From Coriobacteriales bacterium (GTDB lineage Bacteria; Actinomycetota; Coriobacteriia; Coriobacteriales; UBA8131), in contig JAIRXA010000128.1 of assembly GCA_031268525.1 (NCBI GenBank), positions 1 through 33,123 on the forward strand: DNA of 33,123 bases. Reading direction: 5' to 3'. A program made the position numbers and the translations under genes. Of the stretch, positions 20,307 to 28,896 are shown in pieces. The notes under the pieces are model-generated. The model did not search any database. It saw nothing but the letters and a program-made list of their open reading frames with translations, and was not told where the DNA came from. Numbering within the stretch: position 1 is the stretch's first letter; every line of letters begins with the position of its first letter.

Positions 20307-21530
20307 GTGCCTGACACTCTTGCCATGATAAAGGTACTGAACTCGCTTCAGGGTACGGGTATCGCCGTCTTTCCCGAGCGTTGTGTGGTCGTGCGCAACC
20401 GTAACGCGCATTGCCGTCGATGCGCCGAGGTCTGCGACACCGGCGCAATCTCGTTTGATGATGGCGGATCGGTCGGTCTGACGATAGACGCGGAGAAGTG
20501 TGTGAGTTGTGGCAACTGCACAAGCTCGTGTCCCACGACGGCGCTTGAGGCGCGCAACCCCGATGATGCCGAGCTCCTGCGATATGCAACAGAGCTTATC
20601 CGTGAACGAGGCCTGGCGCCTGTGTTCGCCTGCAAACCTCTGCTCGATACACAGCGTGACGGCTATGACCGGAGCAGGGTGATTGAGGTCGGCTGTCTGG
20701 GGCGTGTTGAGGAGACCGAACTTGTCGCACTCGCAGCACTCGTTGCGTCCTGCGCCGATGCGCTCTACCTTGCGTATGGAGACTGCATGAGCTGCCCGCT
20801 CGCAAGCGGGCGGCTGAGCGCCGATTGCATGGCGCACACGACAGAGCTGCTCCTTGAGGCCTGGGGGTACGCGAGCCCTCTGCGGACGTGCGAGGGACTG
20901 CCCACCTCGGTTGTTCTCGATAGCCGGACATCCCGCCATACCGAGGATGTGGATGGGCTTTCGCGCCGCGACTTCTTTGCCCAACTCAAGGAAGGCGCCA
21001 AAGCCATGGCTACACATGCGGCATCGAATGCGATCGGCAATGAGGAGGCAGCGGTCGCGCCCATATCTTCTGTGACCAAGGTCTCCAACGACGGGACTCT
21101 GCCGCAGCTTGTTCCTCATCGGCATGCACGCCTCCTTGAGTACCTCAGGTTTATCGGTCGGCCACAGGCAGAGTTCCTCGATACCCGTCTGTGGGGATGC
21201 CTGTCCATTGACATCTCCACCTGCACCTCATGCCGCATGTGTGCGACCTTCTGCCCAACAGGTGCGATCAGCAGATTTGATGATCCCGGGCCTCAAGGCG
21301 AGATGGGCATCGAGCATCGGCCTGCGGCCTGCGTGCAGTGTCGCCTCTGTGAAGATATCTGTCCCTCAAAGGCCCTGTCCATACGCTCGGAGGTTTCCCT
21401 GCGAGAGCTTGTTGGAAGAAAGGCTGTTCGCTTCGTGATGAGGCCGCCCCGCTATCGGCTCAACTCTCCTGACCAGATCCGCCAAAGGATGTATGACCTG
21501 CTGGGCGGCGGTCAGATATACGAGCGCTAG
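20307..21530 (+). CDS. Polyferredoxin with internal MvhD-like segment
   Basis: A 407-residue cytoplasmic-looking protein with ferredoxin motifs at both ends: CRRCAEVC and CVSCGNCTSSCP near the N-terminus, CTSCRMCATFCP and CVQCRLCEDICP near the C-terminus. Between them a segment with VIEVGCLGRVEETELVALAA and GDCMSCP resembles the cysteine-bearing region of MvhD-type hydrogenase/heterodisulfide reductase partners. It probably moves electrons between soluble carriers and the NapGH-like or Dms-like modules; an alternative is a role in enzyme maturation. The GTG at 20307 has AAAGGAG six bases upstream, so it was preferred to the frame opening at 20262. It is the last gene of the operon. Confidence 0.8.
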   Translation: MPDTLAMIKVLNSLQGTGIAVFPERCVVVRNRNAHCRRCAEVCDTGAISFDDGGSVGLTIDAEKCVSCGNCTSSCPTTALEARNPDDAELLRYATELIRERGLAPVFACKPLLDTQRDGYDRSRVIEVGCLGRVEETELVALAALVASCADALYLAYGDCMSCPLASGRLSADCMAHTTELLLEAWGYASPLRTCEGLPTSVVLDSRTSRHTEDVDGLSRRDFFAQLKEGAKAMATHAASNAIGNEEAAVAPISSVTKVSNDGTLPQLVPHRHARLLEYLRFIGRPQAEFLDTRLWGCLSIDISTCTSCRMCATFCPTGAISRFDDPGPQGEMGIEHRPAACVQCRLCEDICPSKALSIRSEVSLRELVGRKAVRFVMRPPRYRLNSPDQIRQRMYDLLGGGQIYER

Positions 21531-21759
21531 CTGCCTGACCGCGCTGCCATAGAACGCGTGGTTTCTGAAGGAGCCTCGAGTTTGCAGCCAGGATACCGTA
21601 CCTTGTAAGATCCGATGATTCTGAAAGTTCGGGTGTCCACGCGTAACGCAACCCGGTCTCATCGCCGGTAAGTCGGGTCTGATCAGCAGCTTTGCAAAGT
21701 GATCCAGGGTCAAACCATCGGCCCGGGACCCCCGCCAGAATGTCTGCAACCTCACTGCC
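21531..21759. other. Convergent intergenic region without a supported gene
   Basis: This 229-base stretch lies between convergently ending genes. Minus-strand frames continue through it from the polyferredoxin gene side but have no start, no ribosome site and no recognisable domain. A weak inverted pairing (ACCCG at about 21650 with CGGGT at about 21673) is the only structure noted. Confidence 0.4.
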
Positions 21760-23262
21760 TCAGAGCACATCTCCCGGGTTGCTCAAAACTGTCTGGGCCC
21801 TGAGAATTTCGTATGAAAGTAAGATGAAAGCCCGTTCCTCTGCGTCCTCCAGGTCTATTGCGAGTAATTCGCCTATCCGTTTTATCCGGTAGATCAGGGT
21901 ATTGCGGTGGATGTGCAGAGCCTGAGCGGCGTCCACCAGTCTACGCTCATGTGCAAGGAAGCGATAAAGGGTCTCAAAGAATTCTGTGCCGTGTATCTCG
22001 TCATAGCGCATCAGTGTCAGTACGCCGGGATGGCAAAACTCCCATTTGCTGTTTTGCTCAGACAGGGTTTTTATCAGATGTTTGTAGGCGTAGTCCTCAC
22101 AGCGATAGATTCCGGCAGTTCTTCCACCCATGCTCATGGCAAAGTTTGCCTGCCTGAGGCGCAACGATAGGGCACCCCACCCTTCAAAGGGCAATGAAAT
22201 GCCCACCATATAATACGTTGCATTGATCGTCGCCATTAAATCGCCGATAAAAGCCTCTTCCCGTTCTCGGGGAAACACCGACACAATCTGGTTGTCAAAT
22301 TCCAGGGAGATATTCTCAGCTGCAAATCCTCTCATCGTGGTCAGCATACTTCTCGTTCTTATTACCGGAGCGTTTCCCAGAATGTTCTTGATTGCAAGCA
22401 GAATAAAGGTGTCGCAACCTGCAGAGAACTCTAATATATGAGCATAATCGCTTTGCAGCATTTTGCCTTCAAGAAGATCGTGTACGATGGAGGCCTTGGA
22501 CTTGAGGGTGAAATACTGCTCGTCATTTTCTCTACTCTTGAGAGCCAGGCGCAAAATGTCGCAAAACACTGTTGCAAGCTGGCATTGGGCCTGAGAAAGT
22601 TCCTTTTTATATTCCTCTATCATAAATGCGGCAATGATCTCGTCATCAAACACGATGCTTGCTGCGATGTAGCAAAACCGCTCTTTCCCAGAATAATAGC
22701 AATAGCGCCTTGGTACTTCCTCCCACTCGGGCAAATAGTCGCCTTCGAAAGTGATGACCGGAATCCCTACCGACCTCAGTTGCACGAATCGAGTCTCGTA
22801 GGTCTGCCGCCACCTCTCATTGAAATCGTTGGGACCAAACTTTTCGCTGATTGCTATAACCCGTCCATCGGCATCCATGATTCTGTTGGGAAATCCAAAG
22901 ACCTCATCGCTCAAACTGATCATCTTCTGCAAGGCATTCGGAGAGATTGCGGCCTCTCTGAGTCGCGCCTCCCATTGGTTGTAGTAATCAAAGGCGGCCA
23001 AGACCTCATTGATCAGTGTTTCGCTGTCGGAGTTATTGATGAAAAGATAATCATTGCCCTGCGCGAGTACAATGGTGTCAGAATGCTGACCCATGACCGA
23101 CGGCTCCGAAACCGCCGCTATGTAGATGTGCTCTCGGTTGTAGGTAGAAATGCCTTCCGTGATGATGCGGACTCCCGTGATTTCCGCTTCGCCCCTATGA
23201 ATAAAAACACGTGGATTATGGCTTTCAAGCCATTCTGCCAAAATCCACATACTGAGTTTCAT
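21760..23262 (-). CDS. PucR/CdaR-family transcriptional regulator
   Basis: The 500-residue protein has a C-terminal PucR-type helix-turn-helix (ERRLVDAAQALHIHRNTLIY then RIKRIGELLAIDLEDAEERA). The large N-terminal region is of the kind found in these regulators: a PAS- or GAF-like central part (about residues 100-270, including GRVIAISEKFGPNDF) and a GGDEF-like/CdaR middle domain before the HTH. Proteins of this family respond to small metabolites. It is divergent from the URO-D/amidohydrolase/MFS operon, which is probably its target. The ATG at 23262 is chosen by start of conserved-looking sequence; the ribosome site is weak and an upstream in-frame start near 23340 is possible. The last 27 residues also occur as an isolated remnant at 10386-10469. 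Confidence 0.85.
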   Translation of the reverse strand: MKLSMWILAEWLESHNPRVFIHRGEAEITGVRIITEGISTYNREHIYIAAVSEPSVMGQHSDTIVLAQGNDYLFINNSDSETLINEVLAAFDYYNQWEARLREAAISPNALQKMISLSDEVFGFPNRIMDADGRVIAISEKFGPNDFNERWRQTYETRFVQLRSVGIPVITFEGDYLPEWEEVPRRYCYYSGKERFCYIAASIVFDDEIIAAFMIEEYKKELSQAQCQLATVFCDILRLALKSRENDEQYFTLKSKASIVHDLLEGKMLQSDYAHILEFSAGCDTFILLAIKNILGNAPVIRTRSMLTTMRGFAAENISLEFDNQIVSVFPREREEAFIGDLMATINATYYMVGISLPFEGWGALSLRLRQANFAMSMGGRTAGIYRCEDYAYKHLIKTLSEQNSKWEFCHPGVLTLMRYDEIHGTEFFETLYRFLAHERRLVDAAQALHIHRNTLIYRIKRIGELLAIDLEDAEERAFILLSYEILRAQTVLSNPGDVL

Positions 23263-23374
23263 GGCTTCATCCCAATCCGACTGCACGCAGAAAACGCAAA
23301 GAGGAGCCTGCCTCCATAGTATTTGTACGAATAGTACCAATAGATCGTCGCAAGAACTCTTGCATTTCAGTCAC

Positions 23375-23380
23375 ATTATA
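23375..23380 (-). promoter_or_regulatory. Candidate -10 box for the PucR-type gene
   Basis: A perfect TATAAT on the minus strand lies about 113 bases before the chosen start. No matching -35 was found. The divergent region 23263-23471 contains no other clear site; CACGTG at 23392-23397 is the only notable palindrome. Confidence 0.35.
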
Positions 23381-23471
23381 CCTTCTTTGCCCACGTGCTT
23401 CTGCGCTATTTTAGGCATCGCTTGTAATGGAGGAAAAAAAATTCTGAGTAATTCGAACCTGAGGAAGGAGG

Positions 23472-24716
23472 ATGAATGCTGTGATACGTGAAGAGCAGCG
23501 CCAGGAAAAAACCAGGCGGGTAGAAACTGCAATTGCATTGGGAGAACCGGATGTTGTACCTTTTGCACCACTGATCGGTGCTTTTTACCTGTTGGGCTAT
23601 AACATCAACCCTTACGATGCGATGATGGACTTTCGTAATATCATCCCGGGAGTTCAGCAATTCATCGAAGACTACGATCCCGATGAGGTTATGGTTGCTG
23701 GCCTCCACGGGATTCCGATGCTGGAGAGCCTGGGCACGAACTTCATCAAATGGCCCGGTCCCACCTGCGGTCTTCCTTTGAGTGATACCTTCCAACACCT
23801 GGATGACACCTTTCTTCAGGACGATGAGTTCAAGGAGTATATCCTCGATCCGACCCACTTTACCCTTACCAAACTCCTGCCACGCAAGCACAGGAACCTT
23901 GAGGGCTTGAGCAAGCTCTATTTACGCGAGTGCTTCGATACCGTTTTCTTCAACGACCTTCCACTGCTGGCACTCCCCGAGGTTCAAGAGAGCCTTGCCC
24001 ATCTGCTGGAGGCAGGTAAGCTCCAGGCAGAGCGAGCAAAACAGCTCGGCGCGGTGCTCGCCTCGATTTCCCAGACAGGCTATCCTCTGCTCGCCCAGGG
24101 CACCCTCTGCGTCCCCTTTGATGCCTATGGAGACAGTGTTCGCGGCATTATCCGAGCGGTGATGGATACCTCTGAGTTTCCCGATGAGTTGGAGGAAATA
24201 CTGGGTGTTATCACCGAAATGAATGTCAATCGGATACTCGATGTCTATGCAGCGCGTGGCGTGCACAGGGTGTTCATCCCTCTGCACTGCGGCGTCGATG
24301 AATTCATGAGTTGCGAAAGCTATGAGCGCTTCTATTGGCCCGGCCTCAAGGCCTGCATCGATGGTATCGCCCAGCGGGGGATGCAGGCATTGATTTTCTG
24401 TGAAGGTCGCTATGATACCCGCCTGGAATTCCTTTCCGACGTTCCCAGGGGTACGGTCACCTATTGCTTTGAGCAGGTTGATATCAAACGCGCCAAAGAA
24501 GTGCTTGGCGGCGTTGCCTGCATCTGTGGCAATCTGCCCACGCCGCTTTTGGTGAACGGCAGCCCTGCGCAGGTAGAGCGGGAGACAAAGAAGCTGATAG
24601 ATATGCTGGCGCCTGGTGGCGGGTTCATCATGAACTGCTCGATTATCATCGACAACGCCAAACATGAGAATATGCGCGTTTGGCGTGAGACCACTGAGAC
24701 CTACGGGAAGTATTGA
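23472..24716 (+). CDS. Uroporphyrinogen decarboxylase-fold enzyme, larger paralogue (methyltransferase-like)
   Basis: The 414-residue protein has the (beta/alpha)8 URO-D fold signature in its C-terminal half: LIFCEGRYDTRLEF, GGVACICGNLPTPLLV, and GGGFIMNCSIII, which match the HxCGn, GN-DP and GGFIL motifs of the family. Candidate metal ligands are H272-C273, C310, C350, C352 and C389. The decarboxylase-specific N-terminal RQAGR motif is not seen, so haem synthesis is unlikely; the family also contains corrinoid methyltransferases of the MtaA/CmuA kind and uncharacterised enzymes. No corrinoid protein is nearby. First gene of the operon with an amidohydrolase, a second URO-D protein and a transporter. 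AAGGAGG directly abuts the ATG; the GTG at 23481, nine bases after that site, is a serious alternative start. Confidence 0.85.
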   Translation: MNAVIREEQRQEKTRRVETAIALGEPDVVPFAPLIGAFYLLGYNINPYDAMMDFRNIIPGVQQFIEDYDPDEVMVAGLHGIPMLESLGTNFIKWPGPTCGLPLSDTFQHLDDTFLQDDEFKEYILDPTHFTLTKLLPRKHRNLEGLSKLYLRECFDTVFFNDLPLLALPEVQESLAHLLEAGKLQAERAKQLGAVLASISQTGYPLLAQGTLCVPFDAYGDSVRGIIRAVMDTSEFPDELEEILGVITEMNVNRILDVYAARGVHRVFIPLHCGVDEFMSCESYERFYWPGLKACIDGIAQRGMQALIFCEGRYDTRLEFLSDVPRGTVTYCFEQVDIKRAKEVLGGVACICGNLPTPLLVNGSPAQVERETKKLIDMLAPGGGFIMNCSIIIDNAKHENMRVWRETTETYGKY

Positions 24717-24739
24717 AAACGAGAGGTATTGAAAACGGG

Positions 24740-24804
24740 CGAGAGAGTGCAGGGAGAGAGTGCAGGGTGAGCGTGCAGGGTGAGGGTGCAGGGAGAGAGT
24801 GCAG
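24740..24804 (+). repeat. Five tandem 13-bp units before the amidohydrolase gene
   Basis: Units of the form GGAGAGAGTGCAG lie head to tail at 24740-24752, 24753-24765, 24766-24778, 24779-24791 and 24792-24804; the second and fifth are identical and the others differ at one to three positions. Just before, GTATTGAAAACG from the URO-D gene end is repeated (about 24711 and 24726). The array is within the operon leader between two genes and has no reading frame of its own. Confidence 0.85.
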
Positions 24805-24836
24805 AGCGAGGTCTATCCACGACAAGGAGAAAGGGC

Positions 24837-25955
24837 ATGAACATGACGATAACTGCAATCACGAACGCAGCGGTATTCGACGGAGAGAATACGATCGGCA
24901 TTAAAACAGTTGTGGTAGAAGATGACTTGATTACCGGGTTATCAAGTTCGGAAGCGAGCACACCAGGCGGCATTGAGAGCATTGTCGACGGTAGCGGCTG
25001 CACGTTGCTGCCGGGACTCATCGACTCCCACGCCCACCTCTATGATCGCGTCGCCGATCTGGAAACCTGCGCGAAAAACGGTGTTACCACGCTACTCGAT
25101 ATGGGCAATCGCGACTACCGTTTCGTGGACAGGTTGCGTGAGGTGCCCCGTGCCGCCAGTGTTTTCAGCGTGCTCGGTGTGGCCTATGCTCCGGGCAGTA
25201 CCATGCTCAAGGCAATGTATTTTCCAGAGGACTGCGGAGTGAAGGACAGTGTTGACGCGATTCGTTTTGTCGATGATCAGGTGGATCGTGGCGCCGATTT
25301 TATCAAAATCATCCTGGAAGACCCCATGCAGAACAACGGCATCAAGTGGCCTTTTGAAGTCGCAAAAGCCCTGGTGGATCGGGCACACGAAGCGAAAAAG
25401 CTGGTCATAGCACACGCGGTGACACCCGACAGTTACCTTGAGGCCCTGCAATTCGGGGTGGACGAGATATCCCACGTACCTTTTGTGCCACTTCCGCAAA
25501 GTACCCTGGATGAGCTTATCGCCCATAAGGTAACCATCGTCCCAACGCTGACGATGATGTCTACGATTGCCCAGAAACTCAATGAGTCCTTTGGTATTCC
25601 GATAACGGCGGATTTCTGTTTCAAGACGGTGGCAGAGTTCCACAGGGCTGGTGTGAATATACTCGCAGGTACTGACGCCAATTTTGATGACCCGCCGTCA
25701 ATGGCGACGCCTATGGTCTATGGCAGTTCGCTCCACAGAGAGCTGGGATACCTCGTGCAGGTCGGGCTCGGCCCACGAGAGGCGCTTGCGGCAGCTACCT
25801 CCCGACCGGCAGATTTCTTCGGGCTGAGCGATAGAGGGAGAATTGCCGTCGGTAAGCGCGCCGACCTCTACCTGTGCAAAGGCAATCCGAGTGAGGAGAT
25901 AGCTGATATCTGCAAGGCTGTGCAGGTCTGGGTTGCCGGGGAGGAAGTGCTATGA
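24837..25955 (+). CDS. Metal-dependent amidohydrolase
   Basis: The 372-residue protein has the complete metal-site set of the amidohydrolase superfamily: H65 and H67 (SHAHL), K157 (FIKIIL, possible carboxylated lysine), H193 (IAHAV), H213 (ISHVP) and D280 (GTDAN). The N-terminal beta-sandwich strand (AITNAAVFDGEN) and the C-terminal end (GRIAVGKRADLYLCKGNP) are typical. It resembles the prolidase/imidazolonepropionase side of the family, acting on an amide, lactam or similar bond; the substrate is unknown. No signal peptide, so cytoplasmic. AAGGAGA six bases upstream supports the ATG at 24837. It overlaps the next gene in an ATGA, so it is translated with it. Confidence 0.9.
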   Translation: MNMTITAITNAAVFDGENTIGIKTVVVEDDLITGLSSSEASTPGGIESIVDGSGCTLLPGLIDSHAHLYDRVADLETCAKNGVTTLLDMGNRDYRFVDRLREVPRAASVFSVLGVAYAPGSTMLKAMYFPEDCGVKDSVDAIRFVDDQVDRGADFIKIILEDPMQNNGIKWPFEVAKALVDRAHEAKKLVIAHAVTPDSYLEALQFGVDEISHVPFVPLPQSTLDELIAHKVTIVPTLTMMSTIAQKLNESFGIPITADFCFKTVAEFHRAGVNILAGTDANFDDPPSMATPMVYGSSLHRELGYLVQVGLGPREALAAATSRPADFFGLSDRGRIAVGKRADLYLCKGNPSEEIADICKAVQVWVAGEEVL

Positions 25956-26980
25956 CCATCTCGGAAAAGGAAAACATCCTCAGGCATTACAAGCATGTGA
26001 TGCCTGAGCATTATCCAGATTTGAACTACCTGCATACGATCATGGGTTATGGCTTTTTGGAGCGCGCCCTCGAGCCGGAGATCGTGGCCCTGCTTGGGCT
26101 GGAGCCGGACAGATATGACCAGTACACGGTGTCGCGTAAAGACTGGTTTGGTGTCGACTATCTCCATGTGGAGGGCATTGGCTCGATGCCTTCTCCTGAC
26201 CGGCCTCCCGTTGTCACCGACATCTGCAGATGGCGTGAGCAGCTTGTCTTTCCCGATCTGGATGCCTACGACTGGGCACAGGCGGCTCAATTTGACCATG
26301 TAGATCGGGTCGATCGCGAGCATAAGGCTTTCAGCGTATTGGTACAGGCTGGCATCTACGAACGCTTCCACTCGTTGTTGGGCATGGAGGAGGCACTGAT
26401 TGCGCTGCTGGAAGAGCCAGAAGCATCGGCGGAGCTCTTGGGGGCGATATGCGAGCATAAGCTCAAGCTGTTCGCGCGAATCATCGAGCATTATCAACCG
26501 GATATCATCCGCCAGCACGATGATTATGGTTCTCAGGTCAGTCTGCAGATGAGTCCAGCACTGTGGCGGGAGATGATCAAGCCAAATCTGGCACGGATGG
26601 TCGAATTCGTCCATTCTGCAGGTCTTCGCTATGAGCAGCATTCCTGCGGAAAGATCGAGGCGATTATCCCTGATTTCGTGGAGATTGGTATAGACAGTTG
26701 GCAGGGCATGCACATCAATGATGTGCCTATGCTGAAGCAGCTTACCGGTGACAGGCTGAACTACCACATGAGTCTGCCGATACAAAGCTACGTGGCTCGC
26801 GACGCCGCTGGCAACCTGAACGAGGAAGAGCTTCGCAGAGAGGTTCGGGAGTTGGTTACCGCCTGCTCGAAGGGCGGCTTCTATTTTGCCGTAACGGCTA
26901 CTGCCGATCCCGGTTGGTGGGGGACTGCCGTTCTCAATGATGAGTTGGGCAAGGTCGGAGCGACCATCAGGTATCAGTGA
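25952..26980 (+). CDS. Uroporphyrinogen decarboxylase-fold enzyme, smaller paralogue
   Basis: A 342-residue protein of the URO-D family with HDDYGSQVSLQMSPALW followed by REMIKPNLARMVEF, QHSCGKIEAIIPDFVEIGID and WQGMH. The H230-x-C232 pair matches the zinc ligands of MtaA-type methyltransferases, and a further cysteine near residue 305 (VTACSKGG) could be the third. This type is closer to the methyltransferase or hydrolase-like members than to true URO-D. It is clearly different in sequence from the larger URO-D protein upstream, so the two probably act on different steps or partners. ATGA overlap with the amidohydrolase gene. Confidence 0.87.
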   Translation: MTISEKENILRHYKHVMPEHYPDLNYLHTIMGYGFLERALEPEIVALLGLEPDRYDQYTVSRKDWFGVDYLHVEGIGSMPSPDRPPVVTDICRWREQLVFPDLDAYDWAQAAQFDHVDRVDREHKAFSVLVQAGIYERFHSLLGMEEALIALLEEPEASAELLGAICEHKLKLFARIIEHYQPDIIRQHDDYGSQVSLQMSPALWREMIKPNLARMVEFVHSAGLRYEQHSCGKIEAIIPDFVEIGIDSWQGMHINDVPMLKQLTGDRLNYHMSLPIQSYVARDAAGNLNEEELRREVRELVTACSKGGFYFAVTATADPGWWGTAVLNDELGKVGATIRYQ

Positions 26981-27156
26981 TGGAAGTGCGGCGGCGGGGC
27001 AGGGCGGAAATGCGGCGAGTGTGGCAGCGGCAGGGAAACGTGACGAATGCGGTGCGGGATGGAAGTGCGGCGAGTGCGGCGCGGGGTGGGTGTACGGAGG
27101 GGCAGCGGTCCACTCGATACCTTAGAACAATCAAGGAGGAGGATACTCATGCGTAA
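26980..27156 (+). CDS. Possible 58-residue linking ORF between URO-D and MFS genes
   Basis: An ATG at 26980 overlaps the stop of the URO-D gene (TGATG), and the frame ends in TAA at 27154-27156, just past the start of the transporter gene at 27149. The predicted peptide is basic and low in complexity (many Arg, Gly and Ala; MEVRRRGRAEMRRVWQRQG at the start) because it crosses a GC-rich repeat region (26981-27091, GGAAGTGCGGCG at 26982 and 27061). It may only serve to keep ribosomes moving across the gap. No family resemblance. Treat as uncertain. Confidence 0.25.
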   Translation: MEVRRRGRAEMRRVWQRQGNVTNAVRDGSAASAARGGCTEGQRSTRYLRTIKEEDTHA

Positions 27157-28465
27157 GGTAAATGTGAGCGAACTTATTGCCAAGGCAAAGCTCAACCGGT
27201 TTTTCATCACGGTGTTTCTGGTGACACTGCTGGTCTTTGTTGCCAATGGATACGGGCAGGGAGTTTTTGGCGTGGCGATGCCCAACATCCTCACCGACCC
27301 CACCGCACCCACCAATGACGCCGTGGTTTTAGGGCTTGTGGTCACCTGTACGCTGGTCGGTATGTTTTTTGGTAGTTTGGTCTTTGGCGTTGTGGCAGAT
27401 AAAATTGGCCGCCCCAAGACCCTTGCCATCTGCATGGTTCTCTTTTGCGCTGGGAACGGATTGATTGGGATTGCCAGCACCGAGGCAGAGTTCTTTATCT
27501 ATCGTGTTGCTGCTGGCTTTGGTCTGGCCGGTGTGGTGCCGGTCTGTTTCGCAATCGTATCTGAATACTCACCGCTCAAGCATCGCGCAGCCCTGACCTC
27601 CTATGTTTCCAGCGGTGTGCCCATTGGCCAGATTATCGCACCGCTCTTGGCGATGTTGATCCTGCCTGTTGGCGGCTGGCGTTGGATGTTTCTTACGGCG
27701 TTCCTTCCCCTGGTGTTCATCGTATTGGTCTTTGCCTTTTTGCCGGAATCAATGGAACGACTGGTTGGGCAGAAGCGTTTTGACAAAGTAAAGCAGATCT
27801 TGAAGAAAGCCGTGCCTCTCTTTGGCGCCGCCGATGATGATGAGTATGTAACCGCGAGCTCTCAGGTCGGCAAGACAAAGTCATCGCTCGCAGATCTCTT
27901 CAAGGGCGGTATGGCGCGCACCACCCTGCTTTTCTGGGTTGCCTTTATCTGCATGATGTTTTTTACCTACGGTATGTCAACCTGGCTCCCACAGATGATG
28001 ATTCAGGCAGGATTTCCGGTTGCAAACTCACTCATCTTCATGTTCCTCTATACCGCTGGGTCGGTGCCCGGTATCTTTGTTTCCGGTTTGTTGGTTGGCA
28101 GGCTGGGGTATAAGAAATGCACGTCACTCTACATTGCGATCGTTGCGATCTCGATGATGCTTCTTGCTCTGCGCCCTGATGTACTCATCATGTATATCCT
28201 GCTCTTCCTCTGCGGCTGGGGCCTCTTTGGCTCGATGGCGATCATCTATACCTACCTGTCTATCTCCTATCCCATTGTCGTTCGCAGCACCGGTGTTGGG
28301 TTTGCTGCGGGAATCGGACGTATCGGTGGTTCGATTGCGCCCATGGCCGGAGGCTTCCTGGCGGCGGCTGGTACACCGCTGGCAGTCAACTTCCTCTTCT
28401 TTGCGGCCTTTGCGGTAGTTGCCTGCGTTGCGATTATTCTCACGAAAGGCAAGGTGGCGGATTAG
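27149..28465 (+). CDS. MFS transporter, aromatic acid:H+ symporter-like
   Basis: A 438-residue, 12-helix major facilitator. The loop motif FGVVADKIGRPK between helices 2 and 3 and RVAAGFGLAGVVPVCFAIVS in helix 4 fit the AAHS (aromatic acid/H+ symporter) or sugar-porter-like branches, with a long central loop (residues about 205-265). It follows the two URO-D proteins and the amidohydrolase and presumably imports their substrate or exports a product. AAGGAGGAGG lies six bases before the ATG. A strong hairpin after the stop ends the operon. AAHS assignment is by resemblance; the substrate is unknown. Confidence 0.88.
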   Translation: MRKVNVSELIAKAKLNRFFITVFLVTLLVFVANGYGQGVFGVAMPNILTDPTAPTNDAVVLGLVVTCTLVGMFFGSLVFGVVADKIGRPKTLAICMVLFCAGNGLIGIASTEAEFFIYRVAAGFGLAGVVPVCFAIVSEYSPLKHRAALTSYVSSGVPIGQIIAPLLAMLILPVGGWRWMFLTAFLPLVFIVLVFAFLPESMERLVGQKRFDKVKQILKKAVPLFGAADDDEYVTASSQVGKTKSSLADLFKGGMARTTLLFWVAFICMMFFTYGMSTWLPQMMIQAGFPVANSLIFMFLYTAGSVPGIFVSGLLVGRLGYKKCTSLYIAIVAISMMLLALRPDVLIMYILLFLCGWGLFGSMAIIYTYLSISYPIVVRSTGVGFAAGIGRIGGSIAPMAGGFLAAAGTPLAVNFLFFAAFAVVACVAIILTKGKVAD

Positions 28466-28481
28466 CCTCGTTTGTGAGCAT

Positions 28482-28515
28482 GACGCCCCGAGTACAGAGA
28501 TGATCTCGGGGCGTC
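28482..28515 (+). terminator. Terminator hairpin after the transporter gene
   Basis: An 11-bp perfect stem (GACGCCCCGAG at 28482-28492, CTCGGGGCGTC at 28505-28515) with a 12-base loop lies 17 bases after the stop codon. No T-run follows. It is the likely end of the URO-D/amidohydrolase/MFS operon. Confidence 0.6.
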
Positions 28516-28763
28516 GATCAGGAGAAGTTGACGAATGGGGAGAAGGCGGTCCTGATCGACGCTCAGAACAGCTCGTAACAATTGTTGTTGAAAACGCACT
28601 TGAACCTGCAAGTTGCATCAGACGGCGACAGCCAAACGACAGCTCGTGCAGCCCGGCATGTCGGTGCGACCGTTAACTGAACTACTTGCAGCGCGCGGCA
28701 TATCAGACGCTCTCTGCCTACCCACTGTCTGACCTCGAGGGCAAGAGAGGGTGTGGTAGAATC

Positions 28764-28823
28764 GCCTGCGATGTTGCCTGCGATGTTGCTTACGGTATCG
28801 CCTACGCCATCGCCTGTGGCAAA
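28764..28823 (+). repeat. Five tandem 12-bp units upstream of the LysR gene
   Basis: GCCTGCGATGTT appears twice exactly (28764-28775, 28776-28787), followed by diverged units (28788-28799, 28800-28811, 28812-28823). They lie between a possible extended -10 (TGGTAGAAT, 28754-28762) and the short leader ORF. Apart from these, the 28516-28896 stretch shows no supported gene. Confidence 0.75.
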
Positions 28824-28896
28824 CGCAGAGCAGAGTGGATAGGTTCTGTGCCCAAGGGGATGTCCGAGAAAACGATACACCCCAGGAAGGAGTGTC

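Noticed and set aside
22438..23319. A 293-codon plus-strand open frame over the PucR-type regulator
   Set aside because: Antisense to a gene with a clear helix-turn-helix; no motif of its own.
24740..24804. Tandem 13-bp repeats considered as iterons or a CRISPR array
   Set aside because: No replication protein, no spacers, and the units lie between operon genes.
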